Assembly (NCBI GenBank): GCA_021234155.1
Contig: JAJEKV010000023.1
Span: forward strand, 9,993,141-10,057,140
Length of the DNA: 64,000 bases
DNA from: Isoetes taiwanensis
Taxonomy: Eukaryota > Streptophyta > Lycopodiopsida > Isoetales > Isoetaceae
Direction of reading: 5' to 3'
Shown: one piece after another, positions 44,018-55,900 of the stretch
How the letters are laid out: every line of letters begins with the position of its first letter
Numbering within the stretch: position 1 is the stretch's first letter
The notes under the pieces: model-generated
Databases searched by the model: none
The model's input: only the letters and a program-made list of their open reading frames with translations
What the model was told of the DNA's origin: nothing
Position numbers and translations under genes: made by a program

Positions 44018-45675
44018 TCAATTTCAGATTCTCAAGAATTAGTTCCGCAAACATTCTCGGTCTAAACCCTCGAGATTCTCGCCTCCGGCCATGTTTCTCT
44101 CCATCGCTCTCGGGTTTGTCTTCGTCATCATCGTCCTTATCGCTTCCATTTGTCTTCCTCCCTTTGAAATGCTCATGAAGCGATCCAGGTGTATGACCGA
44201 ATGGTTTCAACCATGTCCTTATTTCCAACCACGGATATAGGTTTCATTCCATATAGCATAGCCCCCCGAGAGAACAAAGCCATTCATGTACCACTTCGTG
44301 ATACAATTTGATCTTCTTGACCAAGTGGTTATGAAGTACTTGATAACCCTTGGCCGGATAGGAATTCTATGTATAGGACCTGTCGCACCATCATTGCTGA
44401 CTTTGTCCATCGATGGCACATCCTCCATAAATCGCCGCCCTTCCGTGGTTCCATCGCTCTTGAGAAATCATGAACCCGCCCGGATAATGATGTTCGCTAG
44501 ACCACCACTTGTGTGTCTACATACCGATCTTGAAACCAAAACCAAAACTATATTGGCAAAGCTTTGTGCCTTCGGCAAGCCAAGTCTACACTCATGTTCA
44601 AGCTCAGATATGGAGTACAAGATCTTGTTGGTGAAGTTAATATCACCGCCCATTGGGAGACAAAGAAGCTTGTAATACGATTGCCCCAAGATGCAAAAGA
44701 CAAGGAAACTAAAAGTATCGGTCGGTCATGTCCGGACATCGCCTTGTACCATCGCTCTATGTCAGCTTTCTCATAAAAAGGGTGGGGTCTTCAATCATAT
44801 TGATGGCAAATAGTGCCACAGCCCAAGTGCCGCCTGCACCACCAAATCCCTTTGCCCCAATGTTACCGGGGAATGGGGGAGCTATCATCGGCGTTAAAGG
44901 GGACAACCCTCAATCCAAGCTTCCTCTTCAGAATTGCCATAGCACGCTCGGGGAAGGGAAGGGTTTTGACGTTACGCTTTTTAGCTTGGTGTTGATGTAG
45001 GGTTGACATAGACGGTTCAATTCCTTCATGTCTTCCTCATCAAGGGCAGCCTTTTCCTTGTAATAATCAAAGTCATGGTATTCATTGGAAGCAACATTGC
45101 GAACTCCGTGATGCCTTCCTCCAACGCACGTCGCCTCTTTGGGGACCGTGGCATAATCCTTTGCATCCCTGCATTTTTGAGCTTCTACTTTTCCTTAGCG
45201 GGATTGTTCCATCCGTGATTACGCCCAGTAGATCAAGCGTTTCCTTGTTTGGTCGGGGCCACAGTATCCTTTTCATAAATTGCCTGTCGAACAACTTTGG
45301 GTCCGGCCTTAATGGGAATTCTCCATTGCTGTCCTTCAGCTTGCCTCTTGTCCATTGAGCCCATATCTCAGTCCATTTCTCCCATACCGCCTCAGTGCTA
45401 AGAATGAGGTCATATTGGTCTGAGAGAGACTCCCTGCCCTTTCTTGGTGTTCTCTTCTTCTTTTCCTCTTCATCCTCCCCCTCATCATCTTCCTGGCCTT
45501 CAAGCAGAACATATCTGCAGAGTGACTCAAAGGTCTTCCACTTATCCGAGGGAGCCCTGTTTTCTTTAGGACGCTAAGGACAACCCAATGCTTTCCACTG
45601 TTGCTGAGCGTGTATGATCTGGTCAGGATATGGGCTGCATTCAGTAAATGTCCCAATGTTAGAGCATGAAAGTAT
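44018..45675 (-). CDS. middle part of the HAD-domain gene, frames shifted
   Basis: Entered at 45675 by a GTTGGTAG acceptor that continues the upstream exon in frame (GYI-RYFHALTLGHLLNAAHI). It then passes through several frames: an acidic/basic stretch (ARKMMRGRMKRKRRREHQ frame and its alternatives), WEKWTEIWAQWTRGKLKDSN (about 45350), IGAKGFGGAGGTWAVALFA (about 44850), and a charged end with DKDDDDEDKPESDGEKHGRR before the donor GTGAGT at 44018. The protein-like segments are ordered and non-repetitive, so this is gene sequence, but at least three indels interrupt it. The family is not recognised. Confidence 0.5.
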
Positions 45676-46482
45676 CTACCAACATCCGAAGTAAACACTA
45701 AATAGGAGGATGCAGGGGGTTTCTCGACTCGCGAGTCGAGAATGCCCCCAAGGAGAGGAGAAAACATAGGAGAGTCGAGGGCTGAAGCGAAGCATCGCCA
45801 AGATTCCCAAATCTTTGCTTTCACGCCTCTTCGAACGATGCAACTTAGGATATAAACTAAGCGACATTGCCCGAAGAGGCGGGGAAAGAAAGATTGGGAA
45901 GGCTCGATGCATTTGCTCTTCAGCCATTAATCTCCAATGTTCTCTCTATTACACTGGGGTTTCTCGCCTCGCGAGTCGAGAAAGTGAGAGGAGCACAAGT
46001 AAGAAGATTCAAGGGACTTTCTCGACTCGCGAGTCAAGAATACCCTCGGGAGAGGAGAGAACATAGTACGAGAGTAAAGGCCAGAGTGAAAGCATCGCTC
46101 ATTCCCAAATCCTTCCATGCACATTCCTCTTGAACGATGCAACTTAGAATAGAAGCTAAGTTTATTATTGCCCGAAGAGGCGGGGGGAAGAAAGGATGAA
46201 GGCTCGATGCTTCGGGCCGTCGACCATTAATCTCAATGTTCTTTTACCGCCCACGGGGTTTCGACTTCAAGGAAGTCGAATGTCCCTTGAATGTTTTCTT
46301 TTACATTACTTCTATGGGTTTTCTCGACTCGCTGAAGTCGAAAAGCTCCGCGATCCTTTGACTTCTTCAGTGTTTACGGCTTTCTCGACTCGCGAAGTCG
46401 AAATCGCTGAAAAACGAAATGATAGATGCTAGGGCTTTCGACTTCGCGAAGTCGAGAAGCCGCCAATCGTAGAATTCTTTAC
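45676..46482 (-). other. intron packed with palindromes
   Basis: An 807-bp intron from ATAAG/GTAAAG to GTTGGTAG. Seven copies of the CTCGACTCGCGAGTCGAG or TCGACTTCGCGAAGTCGA palindrome lie at about 45721, 45961, 46018, 46261, 46320, 46381 and 46436. Around them a longer unit (CAGCATTAATCTCAATGTT-like, GAACGATGCAACTTAG, GCCCGAAGAGGCGGGG) is also repeated, so the intron grew by duplication. Confidence 0.75.
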
Positions 46483-46650
46483 CTTATGTAGCCGCACTCG
46501 GCCGCTATTGTGTTTCGGCGATGGCTAATGCTGGCCAGCTTCGGTTCTTTGGCGTCGTCACGCAAGAACCCCGTGACTCTAAACGGCATATCTATCCTTG
46601 ATCCTTGCGGCACCTCCTTCTCCGTCCGCAATACTTTGCGCTGCCCTCGA
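46483..46650 (-). CDS. third exon of the HAD-domain gene (approximate)
   Basis: An open stretch ending RNTIAAECGYIR at a CATAAG/GTAAAG donor, with SRIDMPFRVTGFLRDDAKE before it. Its donor joins in frame to the 45675 exon. The acceptor is uncertain because the phase does not match the preceding donor at 46722 without a one-base change. Confidence 0.45.
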
Positions 46651-46721
46651 AAGCCGACCGCCTACTACCCCAGAACCGGATGTCTTTTTCCTTCAGGTCT
46701 TCCTCGAACTTCCGGACTCAC

Positions 46722-47763
46722 CGGGCCGATCTGTTGAAAGGTATGACATCCACGGGCATTGGATGCGCAGGATGATGTCGCACCATCAGGTTCAGAATCT
46801 CCAGCATGTGTGCTGGATTAAATTCCCTGTGGTTGAACAAGACGGCATCTCCCGTGCAGACCTTCAGGCGTCTGATGTCCAAGAGCAGCTTGTGTGCTAT
46901 TCCCAACGGATAATACTGAGCCAGCCGCTCCATTTTCTGTGCCCCTCTCTGTGAAATCCTGATCTGCTCATCTGGATCCATTAATTGGGAGTCGACCATA
47001 TCTTCGTCTGCTTCATCATCTGATTCCTCCCGTGTGGTGTCATCTTCTCCATCTTTGGTCTTGTCTGGACTTTTGTCTTTATGAACCACAACTTCCCTCC
47101 CCACTGCCGAGTGTTCTAGAGTCTTCAGCACAGTGGAGGTGAAGCTCCCCGTGTTGAACAGTTTTTCCCTGACTCTGGAAATCTCCATTCCAAGCTCCCT
47201 GGATGTTAGGGTTCCGGCCTCCTTCATCCCTTCCAGATCCTTCCACCCAAGGTTCTGACAATTTAAAGGCGCCGGTCTTTTCTCGGTGCCCTTCGCCTTG
47301 CTCATTGAAGAGTGAGAATAATTTGAAACTGATAATTTTTTCGTGTGGTAGAACTTACTCTTCTGGCAGTCCTCCACATGAAATGTTAGATGCTTCGAAT
47401 CTGGCGCTGAGACGGAGAGCACAACACCGACCTTCTTGTACTTGTCTCCGGAGCTCTTCTTGTCCCTCTGGTGGAGAAACAGATCTTTCTCCTTCCCACT
47501 TGCTGATACCTCGACATACCACCAAGAATCTGCTGGTGTGTCAAGAAGCTCTGTCTCCAGTCCCTCGATGACGAAGAACGGAGTTCGGCCAGTGATCACT
47601 AGTGAGTCCGCGGTGAATGCTGCAAGACCAAAGGATGGATCAGTAAAGGTATTCCGACCAAAGAAAAACCTCAGAGCTCACCTGGAGCGCCTGTCTTTTT
47701 CTTCTTGCTGCCGCTAGAACCAGCATCTGTTCCGGCGCCTCGCTTCTTGGACGGAGTCGACAT
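46722..47763 (-). CDS. first two exons of the HAD-domain gene
   Basis: Exon 1 (47682-47763) starts MSTPSKKRGAGTDAGSSGSK, continues with a poly-Lys run (likely nuclear signal) and ends CCAG/GTGAGC. A 62-bp intron ends CTTGCAG. Exon 2 (46722-47619) continues in frame for about 300 codons and ends at CCCG/GTGAGT. Exon 2 has a globular start (VITGRTPFFVIEGLETELLD, SWWYVEVSAS, KYKKVGVVLSVSAPDSK), a Lys/Asp/Glu-rich acidic middle (TKDGEDDTTREESDDEADED) and a helical C-terminal part (EQIRISQRGAQKMERLAQYY). The family is not recognised. Two splice pairs in frame and no stop in nearly 1 kb show a functional or recently functional gene, transcribed divergently from the transposase. Confidence 0.65.
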
Positions 47764-47891
47764 GTCTGTATGCCCCCGCATCTTCTTCCTGCTCGAACCC
47801 TTCTGTAAATTAAGTTTCCTCCGCGCGTTGTAGGTTTTAGGACTGCACGTAAAAAAGATCGGGCGTGTTCTTTAAATTTGAATTTAAGGAC
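47764..47891. promoter_or_regulatory. divergent promoter region inside the transposon
   Basis: Only about 128 bp separates the ATG of the leftward HAD-domain gene (47763) from the first ATG of the rightward transposase frame (47892). The region must contain both 5' leaders and core promoters or overlapping transcripts. No clear TATA box was identified. Confidence 0.4.
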
Positions 47892-48730
47892 ATGCAATCA
47901 TTTAAGAAAAAAAGCGGGCTAAGGGTGAATGATGAAAGGCTGGGAGATGATCATCTTGGAGTTGGCATTGTGAAGCTTCTTATCGAAGTTGATACAATCA
48001 TGTCCCAGGGAAGCTCTAGTGATTTCATTGTGTGCTCTGGGTTGCTGGAGTCCCAAACTCAGTTGAGATGGCCAATTAGATATATTACACACAAGAATGG
48101 TGATAGTCTGGAATCCCCTACTCAACTACATACCCCAAGACCCACTCAAGGCCATGTGGAAGATTTGGTGGTCGATGAGCATCCTTTGATCACTAGGAAG
48201 AGACGTTATGTTTTTCATAAAAGGCAGCCAAGGGTGCCCAAGAGGCCTAGAAGTGACAAGTATTTAGAAAGGATGGAAAGTATGGCCCCAACCAAAGAAA
48301 ACCTAGAGGCAATTAGGGGACAAGAGTGTTGCAACCTAGATTGCACAGTGCAGTACAGTGTGGATGACCTCGTGCAGATAAGCTCCCAATACATTGGACA
48401 GCTTCAAAAAGATAGGATTAATTTCATCTACTCCTTGTGTAAGAATTCCAGCTATGATGAAAACACAGGAAGGCTACTATATCAATTGAGGGGCATGAGG
48501 GTATGTATGAGAGCATTGAGATGGATTCTTGGGGTGAGCAAGTCTTCATTCTACAGATACTGGAAGCAGGTTAGAAAAGGGCACAGTTTGTTCCAACATG
48601 GTAATGCACTCACTTTGAAACCTAGAGCAAATACTCTCAAGGCCATTGCAGTCTTCGAGAGCTTTGTGAGATACATGTCTCAATCTATGCCCCACAAGTC
48701 GAAGGCAAGGGGGGTTCACTCAATGGTCAC
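47892..48730 (+). CDS. DUF7869-type transposase, N-terminal exon
   Basis: Open for about 280 codons from ATG 47892 (an earlier GTG is not needed). A basic region (ITRKRRYVFHKRQPRVPKRP) precedes a Cys pair and helical domain ECCNLDCTVQYSVDDLVQIS, then LLYQLRGMRVCMRALRWILG with VSKSSFYRYWKQV, the usual N-terminal region of these proteins (Cys cluster, then a helical domain before the catalytic part). It ends at a GGTCAC/GTACGT donor. The intron that follows contains three tandem copies of a roughly 50-bp unit (48865-49008, with AAAGGTACAAAGTCGGAAAG). Confidence 0.7.
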
Positions 48731-48864
48731 GTACGTACCAACTGAGTGAACTTTTAGGGGTTTTTTATTGCCTTGGTCGTAGGTATACGGTCGGGAGCTC
48801 ATACGGGCGGGAAGGAGAGATTCCGTAGATGATCGATTTGGGGAGCTGATCCATTTGACGAAAA

Positions 48865-49008
48865 AAGGTACAAAGTCGAAAAGGGATTATATAATTTGGC
48901 ACAAAAGGTACACAAAAGGTACAAAAGTCGGAAAGGGATTATATAATTTGGCACAAAGGGTCTTCACAAAAGGTACAAAGTCGGAAAGGGATTATATAAT
49001 TTGGCACA
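48865..49008. repeat. three tandem 50-bp units in the transposase intron
   Basis: AAAGGTACAAAGTCG-AAAGGGATTATATAATTTGGCACAA occurs three times with small differences. TTATATAA is itself palindromic. Confidence 0.85.
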
Positions 49009-49084
49009 ATCAATCGTAAATCTACGGATAGGGTCTATATTGTATGTTAGTTCGAAAAACCGTATGGTATGGGTTTTTCTACTC

Positions 49085-51120
49085 CAAAAAGCCGTATACA
49101 GGGGTTTTTCTATGACCCCTCGAACGCAGATGCCATCTGTCCATATATAGAGGTGCACCCCCCGGGGTCGAAGGTGAACGAGCACGGTGTGCGAGTGGTG
49201 CAAAGGGTGTTGCCACAACACTATATCCAAAAGGAGTGCCTTAAAGAGGTCAACTCCATCCTAGAAACTACTGGAGGTAGGCCTCTTTCTCAATCACATT
49301 TCAGCAAGTTATGGAGCACTCACTTCTCAGACGTGAGTGTCCTGCAACACATGCCATTCTCAAAGTGCAACACTTGCATTCAACTCAAGGATACACTTGC
49401 ATCAACTGCAATAGAGAAAGAAAGAATGGCAATTAGGGAGCAATTTGCAGATCACCAAAGGGACCAAATATCATGTAGACAGTTGTATTGGCAGTGGAGA
49501 ACATTTTCTGAGATGCAGCCGGACAAATTTTTGTGTATAATTCATGATAAGATGGACCAACACAAGACTTTCTTGCCAAAGCTAGATCCTTTACCCAAGC
49601 GTTGTCAAAACGCTTTTCAGATGAAAGTAAGTCTGGCGGGTGTCTTAACACATGGTCATGGAACTGGAACATATGGTCATTTTGTGCTTGATCTATGGAG
49701 GGATGATCCAAACTTCCATGTGAGCTCTATTTTCAAGTGCTTGAGAACACTAGAGAAAGGATCGATAGAAGGGAGGAGGTATTCCCCTTCAAGCACCCAT
49801 TTTGAGGCTTTGATGGATGATCAACCGCTTTGTTACCACCAAAGGCGATAAAAAGCTCACATCCAAGGTGTCTAGTGAATCGAGGAGGACTTGGGATGAT
49901 TTCCCCTTACTTGAGAAACCCACCGAGGAGCTATGTGTTCAATTGGATAACCGTTGGAAAGAAAACAAGAATAGATGGATGTTTGGGGCAATGTCATACT
50001 TGACAGCAGTGGGAGTATTCAAAGTTGTGAAAGTGGGATTCATGATGGTTGGGCATACGATGATGATATAGATGGATTCTTTGGAACTTTCTCCACCAAG
50101 CTCAAGAGAGAAAACGTGACTAGTCTCCCCGAACTAATGGATGTGTTTGAGAGCTGCATTGACCCCAACCCAATGGCTTTCTTGATGGATGAGGTTGCGA
50201 TTGGAAATCATTTGTAGAGGGATACTTGCTAGATGGTAAGGACCGGTTGACAGGACACACTAAGCCACTTCGGTTCAAGTTTTGGGTTAGGGATGGAATA
50301 CCAATCATGCAATATAAGTGGAGACCGGTGACAAGTTGTGGATGCCTCAGTACAAGGAATCGAGTTGTGGCAAAGGGGTGTCTGCTGGTGAAGTTCTCAT
50401 TCCTAAAGGGCAGCCAAAACCACTACCTCCCTTCAAGACCATCCAAAGACTCTAGCCAACTAGTGAAGGGCATCAAGGATTACATAACGACTTTGGGATG
50501 ATGTTGAAATGGAAAGCACACCTCCACTCTTAAGAAAACAATCAAATGGACTCCCTAATCAAGGCATTGGGAGAAAGTTGTGACATGCTTAGAAACCGAA
50601 CAACCATGTGGGAGGAAGCTAAGAGCGGGTTCTTGCCGAGTCAAGATGGGAGGGTTCTCAAGGAGCAAGCACGCCTAAGAATGTTCACTTGGGTCCTAAC
50701 AAGGGTCCAAGTGGTTTGTGGGGAAGTAAGGCCTCAAAGCCGAAGTGGTTTGATCTTCCCGAGTGGGATCCCTTTGAGGACATCAAGGAAGGATACTTTG
50801 TGCTAGTAAGGCGATGATGAGGCTTGTCCAATATGGTTAGGGGGTGGCACTCTCCGATGTAAAACCACCACTATGCCCGATGGAGAGGAGTTGATCCCGG
50901 ATTCCAAATTCAATATTGGGAGCCCATTGGGAGACACAAGAAGGGCAACTTGAAGGAGCAATACACCGATTGCTGGGAGAAGAAGTGGAGGGCAAATTAT
51001 GCTGATCCTCAAAGGAGTGTGTGGTATGGTCATATCCAGGTTCTCACACTGCAAAGGTCAACACACACAAGATCCCAAAAAGGGAGATGGACAAAGCCAT
51101 GAGCAACCTCCATGCTATAT
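49085..51120 (+). pseudogene. DUF7869-type transposase, catalytic and C-terminal part, frameshifted
   Basis: A long open stretch to 49853 contains HFSKLWSTHFSDVSVLQHMP, a CNTCIQLKDTL Cys pair and the acidic LCIIHDKMDQHKTFLPKLDP motif, typical of these DDE-like proteins (D-x-MDQ-K). It then has GVLTHGHGTGTYGHFVLDLW. After a frame change (about 49830-49860) come the conserved VGFMMVGHTMMI and, one frame over, DDIDGFFGTFSTKLK, the VGHTH-DID-F signature split by one indel near 50060. Further frames carry the C-terminal part, including an FPEWDP-like turn and SVWYGHIQVLTL near 51030. The match to the Pfam DUF7869 family is from memory of its motifs. It is the likely mobilising enzyme of the 41769-51322 transposon, or was before the frameshifts. 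Confidence 0.75.
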
Positions 51121-51322
51121 CATTGTATGAGGGTAGATAATATTGAGAAGCTTGAAAACTTTCTCAACTAGTGGTTTGTAAAATTTATGAGGAAAACAAG
51201 TAACCCAATTCTTTGTGTGTGATCTGTAATTCTATTCAAGCAATCAATTCAAAAAAAAAATTTATGGGGTGTGAGTCCCCCCAAAATGCAAGATTTGTCC
51301 CACTTTAATTAAATACGACTTT

Positions 51323-51332
51323 AAAATGTTAA
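51323..51332. repeat. 10-bp target duplication, right
   Basis: AAAATGTTAA directly after the right inverted repeat, matching 41759-41768. Confidence 0.88.
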
Positions 51333-52260
51333 ATATTAGTTTCTAGATAGGCTCAATATGCAATAAATTATCAAGTATGCCATGAGGTTCACTTTGAACA
51401 TGCCACGTAGCTCAGACACCCCCTAGGGGTGAAACAAGCCACATGTCAAATGTTTAAGCATGCCATATGGTTCATCTTAATATGCCATGTGGTTCATGTT
51501 CAACCATGTCATGTGAATGTGGTTCTTAGAAAAATATGACATGTGGTTCATGTTAACATGCCTTTTTAATGGAACCTCGTCAAATGGGAACTACATGAAG
51601 TTTAAGATGAAATAACGATGCACTTGAAATATAATTGTAGGGTTGCACAAAGTTTGTTTTTTGTGTTACTTAGAGTTTCTTCAATTTGAGTTATTTAAAT
51701 GTTTAAGTGACCAATGTTGAGTTTGGGTTGATTGAACATTCTAGAATGGGGCTCGCATGAAACCAACAAACCGCCCTAGGCTTCTCATTCATCTCAGCAG
51801 ATTTTCTACAATGGTGGATAGTGGGTAGCCGCACACATGCGAACTACCCATGAAAAATAAAGGGAATATCCAATTATATAATTTGGACCCCATAAAATAC
51901 AATGCTAAGAGATGTTTGGCTGGTGTACCTGCCGAAAGCTTATCACCGGGATTAAAAAACCCCGCCCTTTCGGGTTTTCGAGGAAAAACCCTAGTGATAA
52001 GCCTTCGGCAAGGGGCTTGGACAAACGTAAGGCAGAAAAATTGCTCCCAAAACCCACGAATGGAGAAGTCGAAACAGATGCAGTTCACCAACCTGTACCT
52101 GCACATCACCAACACAAAAAAACGTAACAAAACAAACCTCCCAGAGTGGAGGGGCTGATCACGCGTGCCACACGACAGTAAAACAAAAACCTCGTCAAAT
52201 AGAGGGGCTGGTCACGCGTGCCAGGCGACAAATACAATAAACAAAGAAGGGGGGGAGGGT
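51333..52260. other. flanking repeats, small hairpin
   Basis: A stretch rich in ATGCCATGTGGTTCA continues the sequence interrupted at 41768. A hairpin with 17-bp arms (51930-51946 TGCCGAAAGCTTATCAC and 51994-52010 with one mismatch) surrounds a GGGTTTT/AAAACCC inner stem. No gene is seen. Confidence 0.5.
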
Positions 52261-52984
52261 GGGTTCAAAGAGAATAAGGTACTGCTGAGAGAGAAGAGGA
52301 AGCGCCGATGAGACGTTGATGCAGAACCGCGCCTAAAATAGCAACCAACCAGAGAAGGCATGCGCCGCATGCATGCATGCAAGACCTGCATGCTCGCCCC
52401 ATTCTAGAATGGCGATCCGATGTCTCGGATCGATGGGATTCTAGAATGGGGCTCGCATGAAACCAACAAACCGTCCGAATACCAAAGGACTTCCTTAACA
52501 AGACTAGGATCGAGGACGAAGGTCACAGGATGAAGGCTAAAGAAGAGCCAAGGCCGAGAAAGGACATGCCACAACATGAAAGAAACGCCAAATTGGCCAA
52601 ACCAAGCAGGGAGAAGCCCCTCCCCTGCCTGGATTCAAATCAAAGAGAATAAGGTACTGCTGAGAGAGAAGAGGAAGCGCCGATGAGACGTTGATGCAGA
52701 ATCGCGCCTAAAATAGCGAACTCCCAACCAGAGAAGGCATGCGCCGCATGCATGCATGCAAGACCTGCATGCTCGCCCCATTCTAGAATGGCGATCCGAT
52801 GTCTCGGATCGATGGGATTCTAGAATGGGGCTCGCATGAAACCAACAAACCGCCCGAATACCAAAGGACTTCCTTAACAAAACTAGGATCGAGGACGAAG
52901 GTCACAGGATGAAGGCTAAAGAAGAGCCAAGGCCGAGAAAGGACATGCCACAGCATGAAAGAAACACCAAATTGGCCAAACCAA

Positions 52985-55900
52985 CACTACAAGAGAAGGG
53001 GTCCATTAGTGTCATTGATTGTGTCAATTTTGGGGCTAAAATTGTGTCAATGACTGACGCTATGGATGACACAGCCAGGTGACACAAATATAACATTTAG
53101 AATGTCATATATAATGTCAACCTTTGTCACCTATAACGTCAATGGCAACGCCACCTATAGGGTAAAAGCATGTTAGGGTGTCCCTTAAAAAGTATTATTT
53201 AGTGACCAAAAAAGTACCTAAAAAGGTACCCAGGACTGGGTACTAGGTACCCGTGTAATATCTAAATAAAAGTTACATTTTAGAACTTTTATATATATTT
53301 TGGTCTCCGGTAGCATTATCTTTATCTTACTTTGAATATTAATACGTCCTTGACTTTTTTTTTGGACCTTTGTACTAGTTTTAATGAAAATAAAAATAAG
53401 AAAGTACCCAGTTCTGAAGTACCTAGTGTATGTACTTTTGCAGGTTCCAAAAGTGGTACACCCTAACATGCTTTTACCCTATAACGTCACATTTATCGTC
53501 AGTGGCGACGTCAAATATAGTGTCACTTATAACGTCGCAATTAACCTCATTGGCAATGTCATATGTAAGGTCATTGATAACACCATTCATAATGCAAAAA
53601 ATTTTGTTAGAATTTATGCCATATATACTGTCGGCTCTAATATCAACTTTAATGTCACTCATAACGTCATAAATAATGCCATCTATTTTCTTAAGATCAA
53701 TGTCACTCATAAAGGCATAAATAATGCCATCTACTTTCTCAAGTTCATTGTCACTCGTAAAGGCATAAATAATGTCATCTATGTTTTCAATATCATTGTC
53801 ATTTATATTGTCAATATTATTGACAATATATTGTCAATATTAATGACAACTTTATTGTCAATATGAATGTCATTTATTGATGCATTGTTACCACATATAT
53901 AGTGGCACTACTTATGTTAAATGTTTAAATGCCACTGTTTATGTCTTGCTTACGATCATATAATGTCATTTAGATGTGATTGTGTGTCAAGCTAGATGGA
54001 ATTAAGGGGATTTGAACCCCCTGCCAGGATAAGCAGAGCCAGTGTTTCCCAAAATAGCATTCCACATGATATACCATGTTTGTAAAAGAACAAAACAACT
54101 GTAAATTTAGACAGCCTCTTTGTATAATGAGTCCCTTAAGCACATTAAATGTGAGATTTACTCCATAGAATATGAAATCCCTATAACTATAAGTGTAGAA
54201 GTCAGATCTACCTTCTCCAAGCTGCACACTTGCTGGAATAATTGGAGTCCATGTGTAAGGATTTCGTTTTCCAACTGTTTCAAATGGCTGATTTGCCTCA
54301 CATAAAGTTTGGTTGCAACTGAACATACACATGACATGGTAACAAAAACCTGCAATTGCATCCAATCCATTGCAAGAAATAAGGACCTGCACTTGGCCAG
54401 AAACACAAAGCTGCCTTCTGCTGTAGCTAAGGCATGGGCTACCCACATTTGAATCGAAATCTATCTAACATATATTTCCATGCAATAACAACCAGCAAAC
54501 AAGCACCTAGCACATTCACACTTACTTTACAGATATGATGTATCTCAAGGCATTGACGTCAAGACGAGCTAGAATAATGAATTTACTTCAAACTTCTTCA
54601 CATATCCAACACACAATCTATGCTATCTCACACAATATATTGGCATGCAATATAGCTTCTGGCTACTCTAAACATGTCCATCTGCATGTAATGTCACAAG
54701 GCCAACCCCAACAACCACAAACCTGGTTTCTGCTGCACTTGAGGCAGGGGTTGCTCATATTTGAATCCAAATCAACCTGTCTCCTTTGCAGCAACAATAG
54801 AACAGGCAGTTAGCACTACATTCGACATTGGATCCCATTGGAATCCGAGAGCTTTGCACAACGAAATCAACTTATAGAGGCAATTTCATGGCTGTGCACC
54901 CTTCAGTTTCCAGTTTGTTTTTCCCATTCTTACCACAGTAGAACAAAGACATAGGCAGACCATCTTTGTCCAAAACTCGGACTGCACAGTCCAACATCAG
55001 ACTTCTACGTATCCCTATACGAATACAAGCCCTAAACCATACAAAAACACGATACTGAAACTACATTTTGGGAACCTTATAAGCTGTAACAAGAATATAA
55101 ATGGAATGAGCAAGAAATCAGAGATAAAAAGAGAAAGAAAATCATGTTAAATGTGCTGCTCTGTTTCTAATCTTATCTGTAGTTCTGCTATAAATTATAA
55201 ATCAGGAAGAACTTAGAAGCCCTTTGCCCAGTGCCGGATTTGCTGGTCCCTTGCCATAAAACTGCCCATGCTTGGAAGATAGAGCCTGCAAAAACCCCGA
55301 TCTTCTGCCATAACCCTATAGCCGCCTGCTCCAACTGTATTGCCATACCCTAAGCCAGAGACTCCCCTTGCACTTGACAGAGATTTATGGTTCTGGGTGC
55401 AATGGATGCATGGTCAAACACATGCATCTGAATAGCTTGTTCTGCGAAAAAAATCCCATTTCCTACTTGCTTCCTTCCTTTGAGAAGTAAGGCAAATATA
55501 TCTGCAAGCATATCTGCATAATGTACCCCACAAAGCAATTTTTTGCCCTGGATACACCAAGTGTTAGCCAAATGTGTGTCTAGTGTGCTGAACTAACAAG
55601 TCCCAATCTATAAGTTAAGGTTAGAAGAACAAAGCCAATAAAAATCAGTTCAAGGATTGTTCCACTTTCCCTAAGCCATGGCATTTAATTCGGAAAGACC
55701 CTTTTCCTAGAGTTGTATGCACACTTGAAGTCCCAATAATCACTATAATGTCATGTGCATTGTGTTGGATTTACAAGCCTTTATCAATTGGTGCCATTAT
55801 AAGTTAAGGCCAACATTTTAGTGTTGTGTGCCCATACAAACTTCCGTCATGAAGTGCACAAATAGACGTTTGACACGGTGGTATGTATGACATTCAAGAA

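Larger units (their letters stand above)
41769..51322 (+). mobile_element. 9.55-kb TIR DNA transposon with transposase and HAD-domain gene
   Basis: Perfect 26-bp terminal inverted repeats at 41769-41794 (starting AAAGTCGTATTTAATTAAAG) and 51297-51322 are bounded by the 10-bp duplication AAAATGTTAA. Flanking sequence on both sides continues the same ATGCCATGTGG-rich stretch, so the insertion interrupts it cleanly. Inside, a DUF7869-type transposase gene reads rightward from about 47.9 kb and a multi-exon gene reads leftward from 47763, with only about 130 bp between their ATG codons. A duplication of 9-11 bp would suit Mutator-like elements, but the transposase type is not typical of them. I do not assign a superfamily. 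Confidence 0.88.

Noticed and set aside
44000-45000. Possible similarity of the middle part of the transposon gene to a viral nucleoprotein
   Set aside because: The impression rests on one Gly-rich segment and general spacing. I could not name consistent motifs, so no viral origin is claimed.
42736-46142. Plus- and minus-strand frames with SRLASRE or DSRVEK words
   Set aside because: They translate the CTCGACTCGCGAGTCGAG palindrome that lies in introns.
41769-51322. Assigning the TIR transposon to Mutator-like elements
   Set aside because: A 10-bp duplication fits, but the transposase motifs (D-x-MDQ-K, VGHTH-DID) are not those of MULE transposases, so the superfamily is left open.
52265-52880. 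Two near-identical minus-strand open frames of about 80 codons
   Set aside because: They exist because of the 375-bp tandem repeat. The third copy is not open in the same way and no protein family is suggested.
54001-54025. tRNA gene suggested by GGGGATTTGAACCCCC
   Set aside because: No acceptor stem, D-arm or anticodon arm could be placed around it.
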